A stretch of 64,000 bases of DNA, from positions 275,261,694 to 275,325,693 of the forward strand of contig NC_085138.1 in the NCBI RefSeq assembly GCF_035046485.1. Direction: 5' to 3'. A program made the translations under genes and the position numbers. This document shows, piece after piece, positions 58,738 to 64,000 of the stretch. The notes under the pieces are model-generated. The model worked only from the letters and a program-made list of their open reading frames with translations, did no database searches and had not been told where the DNA came from. Numbering within the stretch: position 1 is the stretch's first letter; every line of letters starts with the position of its first letter. The DNA is from Aedes albopictus (Eukaryota; Arthropoda; Insecta; Diptera; Culicidae).

Positions 58738-59811
58738 GATCGGGGCATAATGGACACCCAGGGCAAAATGGACACTCCTGTTTTTTTTTATGATTATTAG
58801 CTTTATTAGGGAGATTTTCAGCCCGAGGCTGGTTCATCTCCACTCTTCTGTTTTTGTCTAAACCATTGACATGGAGGTTAAAATTTTAATGCATAAGTGT
58901 GAAGGAACAAGTTGCTGTTCTGTTTTTCAATGGTACCATTTATACCCTATCAAAATAATCAAAATATCTTCAAAATCTGGGCGGTATTTTCGACTGGGTG
59001 TCACCTGGGATCTTTAATTGTAATGGCTCGGTAGTCTTATCAAAGAATTAAGCGAACTATAATGTTCTCGTTTCGACGTTTCGGTTCAGGTTTGGGACCT
59101 TCTTCAGGGATAAAGAATTGTTCGCTCTTGTCCTAATACTTTTAGCCTGTCGTGTTGTCTTTTCGTTCAAACATTTGTGGAATCTGTTGCAGGTGTACTA
59201 AACGGTCAACGGTATTGTATGTTGTTCTAGTAGCGGGAGTATTTGGCGTTTTCTTTGCACTGTTTTTACTGTTTCGCGGTCGGATGTAGGCGAGTTTAAT
59301 GTTTTCCAGCTTTTTAAGATGGTTCCTGATCATCAAAATCCTTTAAAACCAAAATCTATTTTTCATATGGTGAAATTCTTATAATTTTGAAGCAGCGCAA
59401 ATAAGCTATTGTGAGCGTTTCGGTTTTATCAGTATAAATATAGCATTTCATCATCTTATCTGATGCAGATTTGGACATGGATGAAGTATTTTATTTTTGA
59501 TCAGAATTTACTTAAAATAGCAATTTTAATGTTGTAGTCGATTCGGGGCGAAATGAACATTGACAAATACTAATGGATGTACGCGCATTGCATGCTGTTA
59601 GGCCTTATTGAAGAATTTGAAAAAAAATCAATCCGATTATTTTAGCAAGTTTATTTAATCAACTATAATGTTAAATAAAGTCGTCTAAGATGTATTACTT
59701 TTGTATTATTGATCTTCGTAGGCAAATTACTTAACTGGTCGATGTAATCAAGGATATAGCATAAAATATTCAAATGTGGATTATGCCTCTATGGGTGTCC
59801 ATTTCGCTCCG
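58738..59811. mobile_element. 1.07-kb TIR element, TA target
   Basis: Left GATCGGGGCATAATGGACAC. Right, on minus, CGGAGCGAAATGGACACCCA. TA on both sides (58736-58737, 59812-59813). A related GGGGCGAAATGAACATTG lies inside at 59547. It contains the Penelope-like motif at 59071-59108. Confidence 0.7.
59071..59108 (-). ncRNA. Second hammerhead-like motif
   Basis: On minus: CTGAAGA, then AGGTCCCAAACCTGAACC, then GAAACGTCGAAACG. It has the same order of conserved boxes as at 15452, with a weaker stem II. Flanking terminal repeat structure was not found. Confidence 0.35.
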
Positions 59812-59933
59812 TACCTTTCCTGCCAGCCCTAAAAGACACACGGTTTACAATTCATTATTTCTTCACAATAAAGGCATTCTACCTGCTGTAAATGATTTAA
59901 ATACGTAGGTAACATCATGATTGCCGAAGGTAT

Positions 59934-60293
59934 TCCTTAAGGCTAAACTGGAAGCATTTACTCATTTTTTTGGTTCTTGATTTTTTATAAAATAACGAAG
60001 CAATAATTTCAAAATCGGTTTTTGTGCACATGTAGAGTATGGATCAAGGTATCTTCTGATTTTTTTTGTAGTGGAAAATGTTTTTCGTTTTTGCAAAAAC
60101 CATTTTTGAACAAAATTTCACAAAAAAATGGCTTTTGTAAAAATAAAAAAACATTTTCCACCTCAAAAAAATTCAGAAGATACCTTGATCCATACCCTAC
60201 ACGAAAACCGATTTTGAAAATATTGCTTTGTCATTTAATAAAAAATCAAAAACCGAAAAAATGAGAAAATGCTTCCAGTTTCGCCTTAAGAAT
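59934..60293. mobile_element. 360-bp foldback MITE
   Basis: Arms of about 165 bp: CTTAAGGCTAAACTGGAAGC on the left and its near complement ending CCTTAAGAAT on the right. They continue through TCAAGGTATCTTCTGA and its complement to a centre at about 60113. Confidence 0.85.
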
Positions 60294-60640
60294 CTGTTGC
60301 AGAAATTCCTTAAATAATTACCATATCCTCTCATACAAATTAAAAAAGGGATTCATAAAAAAATCCGAATTGGTTTGAAAAGAATTGTCGAATGAATTCC
60401 GAATAGCATTAACAAACGAGATGAACCAGCCGAAGGCGGACAAATAATAATAACAGCATTAGCAAAATTAAAAAAAACGGAAAAAATTCGAAAGAAATGT
60501 AAAATGGCTTGCCGAAGACATTTGCAAAAAAAAAAAATTCGAAGAAGTTCCCAGAGGCATTGTCGAATGAATCACCAAAGGCATCATCGAAGCAATTCTA
60601 AAATAGAATTGAAGGTTTGGCCGATGAAATAAAAAAAAAA
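60294..60640 (+). repeat. Diverged array, left of copy 3
   Basis: Paralogue of 41740-41960 (ATGGCTTGCCGAAGACATTT, TTGTCGAATGAATCACCAAA). Confidence 0.75.
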
Positions 60641-63600
60641 CCCTGATTAATCCACCTAGTGGTGATAGCGCCTTTCTCGTCGAATATGTACTCATGATGT
60701 CGACGTGAGCCGAAGTGTTCCTGAATCCTAAGAATACTTTATTGAGAAAAGCAAGAATTTTATCAAAGCCATTATTGAATAGAAAAACATATTGATGACG
60801 CATATTCCGACGTTATGTTCAACGTATAGGCAGAGCTTAAAAATATCACTCAGTTGACTGCTTGACCACCTTCACTGTCATTGGAGGCCAATCGATATGA
60901 AGACGATGATTACAAGCTAAGATATAACCTTTTTCACAACCACAGATCACTTTGGGGTCGTCGACAAAGTTTTTCCTGTACACTTCAGGCTATATTTTAT
61001 TATCGCTGATTACAAGATCCATGTAAAATTGAACAAAAAAAATGCAAACAAGTGAAATTTCCCAAACTAAATCCTAATAAAAATTCAACCACATTACAGA
61101 GCGCGAGGGCGCAACCAGTCACATCAGAATTTTGTGTAGTAACTTTAGACGCAAAAGGGGATTGAAAAAATAAATGTTCAGGGTTGTTGCGATTAAATTT
61201 TAATTTTCCCATACAACGTTGACTGTAAGGATGAGTAGGAATCTGAAATGTTGTGATTTGATGAGTTCTGAGATCAGTTTTGTCATGATGAAGAGAACAA
61301 TTACACATATCTATCGCTTGCTATGATTTTGCTCACTTTCGTAGTTCCGGCAAAGCACCCAAAGTTGGTTCTGTAATATTGCTGGTAGTCTCTATTGTGG
61401 TTTGAGCCTATTTTCTTGCTCACCGGTAATCAGGTTATCAAAAAAGCCGCGATTTGACGTGTGGCATGCATTAGTTTGGTTAACTTTTGTATATGGCCAC
61501 TTCCGGCGGGACACCCGGAACCACAAACACTACCGGTAGTAACTTATGTAGTCTGTGCCTATCTTCTTACTAACCGTTCATCAGGTAATCGAAAAGGCCG
61601 TGATTTGATGCACCGAATGCATGAGTTTGGTTCAATTTTACATTTTACCACTTACGGCGAGACATCTGGAACCAGGACAGTACCAATTGTCCCAAATATG
61701 GCATGAAACTAGTTTCCTCTAACTGTTCACCCGATTTCCTAGAAAGCCACGAATTGATGTGTCACATGCATGGGTTTGGATCATTTTTACATTTTAATAT
61801 TTCCAGCAAGGTACCCGGAACCGGTTCTGGAACACTACCGGTAGTCTCTAATGTGATCTGAGACTATTTTCTTGCTGATCGTTCTTCAGGTTATCGAAAA
61901 AGCCGGTATTTAATGAGCCGCACGCATGTGTTTGGTTTCCTTCCACATTCGTCCACTTCCGGCGGGACACCCGGAATCGGCTTTGGAACACTACTGGTTT
62001 TCCCTAATGAGGTCCGAGATTTTTTTTGTTAACCGTTCATCAGATTACCTAAAAAGCTGCGATTTGATGTGTCACATGCATGGATTTGGTTCTCTTTTAC
62101 ATTTCACCACTTCCGGCGGGACAACTGCAACCGATTCCAAAACACTACCGGTAGTTTCTAATATAGTCTGGTTCTATTTTCTTGCTAATCGTTCATTGGG
62201 TTTTCGAAAAAGCCGCAATTTGATGTGTTGCATGCATTACTTTGGTTCACTTATGTATTTGGCCACTTCCGGCGGGACACCCGGAACCGGTTCTGGAATA
62301 CTACCGGTTCAGATATGGTCTGAGACTATTTTCCTGCATACCGTTAATCAGGTTATCGAAAATGCCGCTATTTGATGTGTCGCATGCATGGATTTGGTTC
62401 ACTTTTTTATTTGGCCACTTCCGGCGGGACACCCGGAACCGGTTCCGGCATACTACCGGTTCAGATATTGTCTGAGAATGTTTTCCTACCTACTGTTTAT
62501 CAGGTTATCGAAAAATCCGCTGTTTGATGTGTCGCATGTATGGGTTTGGTTCACTTTCATATTTGACCACTTCCTGCGGGACACCCGGAACCGGTTCCGG
62601 AATTCTATCGGTTGTTCTAAATTTGATCTGAAACTATTTTCTTTTATTAACCGTTTATCAGGTTGCCTGAAGAGCTTGCGATTGGATGCGTCGCATGTAA
62701 GGTTTTGGTTAACTTTTGTACTTGGCTACTTCCGGCGTGACATCTGGAACCGGTTCTGCAACACTACCGGTTCCGATATGGTCTGAGAATGTTTTCCTGC
62801 CTACTGTTCATCAGGCTATCGAAAAAGCCGCTGTTTGATGTATCGCATGCATGGGTTTGGTTTACTTTCATTTTTGACCACTTCCGGCGGAACTTCCAGA
62901 ACCGGTTCCGGCATACTACCGGTTCAGATATTGTCTGAGAATGTTTTCCTACCTACTGTTTATCAGGTTATCGAAAAATCCGCTGTTTGATGTGTCGCAT
63001 GTATGGGTTTGGTTCACTTTCATATTTGGCCACTTCCTGCGGGTCACCAGGAACTGGTTTCGGAACACTACCGGTTCATATATGGTCCGAGATTATTTTC
63101 CTACCTACTGTTCATCAGGCTGTCGAAAAAGCCGCTGTTTGATGTATCGCATGCATGGGTTTGGTTCACTTTCATATTTAGCCACTTCCGGCGGAACACC
63201 CAGAACCGGTTCCAGAATACTACCGGTTCAAATATGGTCTGAGAATGTTTTCCTACCTACTGCTGATCAGGTTATCGAAAAATCCGCTGTTTGATGTGTC
63301 GCATGTATGGGTTTGGTTCACTTTCATATTTGGCCACTTCCGGCGGGTCACCCGGAACCGGTTCCGGAACACTACCGGTTCAGATATGGTCCGAGACTAT
63401 TTTCCTGTTTACCATTCATCATGTTTTCGAAAAGGCCGCGGTTTGATGTGTCGCATGAATGGGTTTGTATCGTTTTCATATCTGGCCCCTTCCTGGGGTA
63501 CCGATCCGGAACACCTAAATGGCCATAACTCCGGAACGGCTGGACCGATTCGAACCATTTTCAATAGGAAACAATGGGACCAGATTCCGCGTCGAATGAA

Positions 63601-63826
63601 CCATTGGTCATTAAAATCGGTTGAGGTTTACTGCCAAAAAGTGATGTGAGTTTTTTTTTGTACACACACATACACACACACATACATACACACACACAGA
63701 CATCACCTCAATTCGTCGAGCTGAGTTGATTGGTATATGTGACTTGACCCTCCGGGCCTTCTATCAAAAAGTCATTTTTGGAGTGAACATATAGCCTTTC
63801 CAGTACACTTAGTGTACGAGAAAGGC
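60641..63826 (+). mobile_element. Satellite-bearing element, copy 3
   Basis: Starts CCCTGATTAATCCACCTAGT and ends GTGTACGAGAAAGGC. Subterminal parts (60641-60870) align with 44055-44290. 152-159-bp units fill 61310-63480, then ATGGCCATAACTCCGGAACG (63520) and a (CA)n tract (63660-63705). It contains a diverged piece of the 31084 family (60930-61215). Frames up to 149 codons inside the units are repetitive and non-coding. Confidence 0.85.
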
Positions 63827-64000
63827 AAAAACAAATTAACTTCTTATTGAGTTGCCATAAAAGTTTCCGAAGTAATTACCGATTAAATTTTTGAAGAATG
63901 CACAACAATTTCCAAATAAATTGCCGCCGGGTATATTACCTGAGGAATTTTAAAGAATGTTGGCCGAAAGCACAAATTACTAGTATCCCGACCAGAAGCT
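63827..64000 (+). repeat. Diverged array, right of copy 3
   Basis: Resumes the array of 60294-60640; ATATTACCTGAGGAATTTTA matches the end of the 40950-42310 array. The window ends inside it. Confidence 0.7.

Noticed and set aside
61926..63649. Frames of 117-149 codons with similar peptides
   Set aside because: They lie in tandem 152-bp satellite units; similarity is due to the repeat.

Overview
The window reads as a piece of a large, repeat-swollen insect genome, most likely a culicine mosquito of the Aedes type. This is inferred from the mix of BEL/Pao, RTE and Jockey-like fragments, many short TA-flanked inverted-repeat elements, and arrays built on a 12-base unit around GAATTC. No database search was possible, so family names rest on motifs and structure alone.

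Only one convincing intact host gene is visible: a two-exon, plus-strand ML/NPC2-type lipid-binding protein (33412-33930) with a signal peptide and the six expected cysteines. A second host-like gene, a THAP zinc-finger gene (18339-20813), is decayed: it has no ATG, its exon phases do not match, and its intron is inflated by transposons. A third stretch on the minus strand (10771-11350) looks coding-like but could not be assigned.

Layout. 1-1660: degenerate array. 2560-9580: nested pile of an RTE fragment, palindromic MITEs, an internally deleted BEL/Pao element, a 5'-truncated non-LTR insertion and a TA-flanked element. 9872-16449: MITEs (one splitting a Jockey-like endonuclease fragment), a 921-bp foldback element, a Penelope-like inverted repeat and a Jockey-like fragment. 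16450-22974: a 6.5-kb block between identical 87-bp direct repeats, holding a 485-bp tandem triplication and the THAP remnant. 25030-27070: decayed minus-strand RTE retrotransposon. 27341-30581: two insertions with 20-21-bp target duplications, one with 129-bp monomers, and a long trinucleotide repeat. 31082-32103: palindromic elements. 33412-36013: ML/NPC2 gene followed by small elements. 36737-43000: a 6.3-kb inverted-repeat element with an 8-bp target duplication, filled with 12-base arrays and a nested tRNA-like palindrome. 43998-50214: giant inverted pair of satellite-bearing elements. 50270-54960: the longest GAATTC array. 55134-60293: further inverted-repeat elements. 60641-63826: a third satellite-bearing element inside a copy of the same array type.

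The strongest broader signals are: (1) several minus-oriented insertions with long target duplications, each ending in a different short tandem tail; (2) unrelated inverted-repeat elements that share a terminal word of the form GGGG-N-(A/G)-A-rich-TG; (3) arrays confined inside inverted-repeat elements with clear target duplications.
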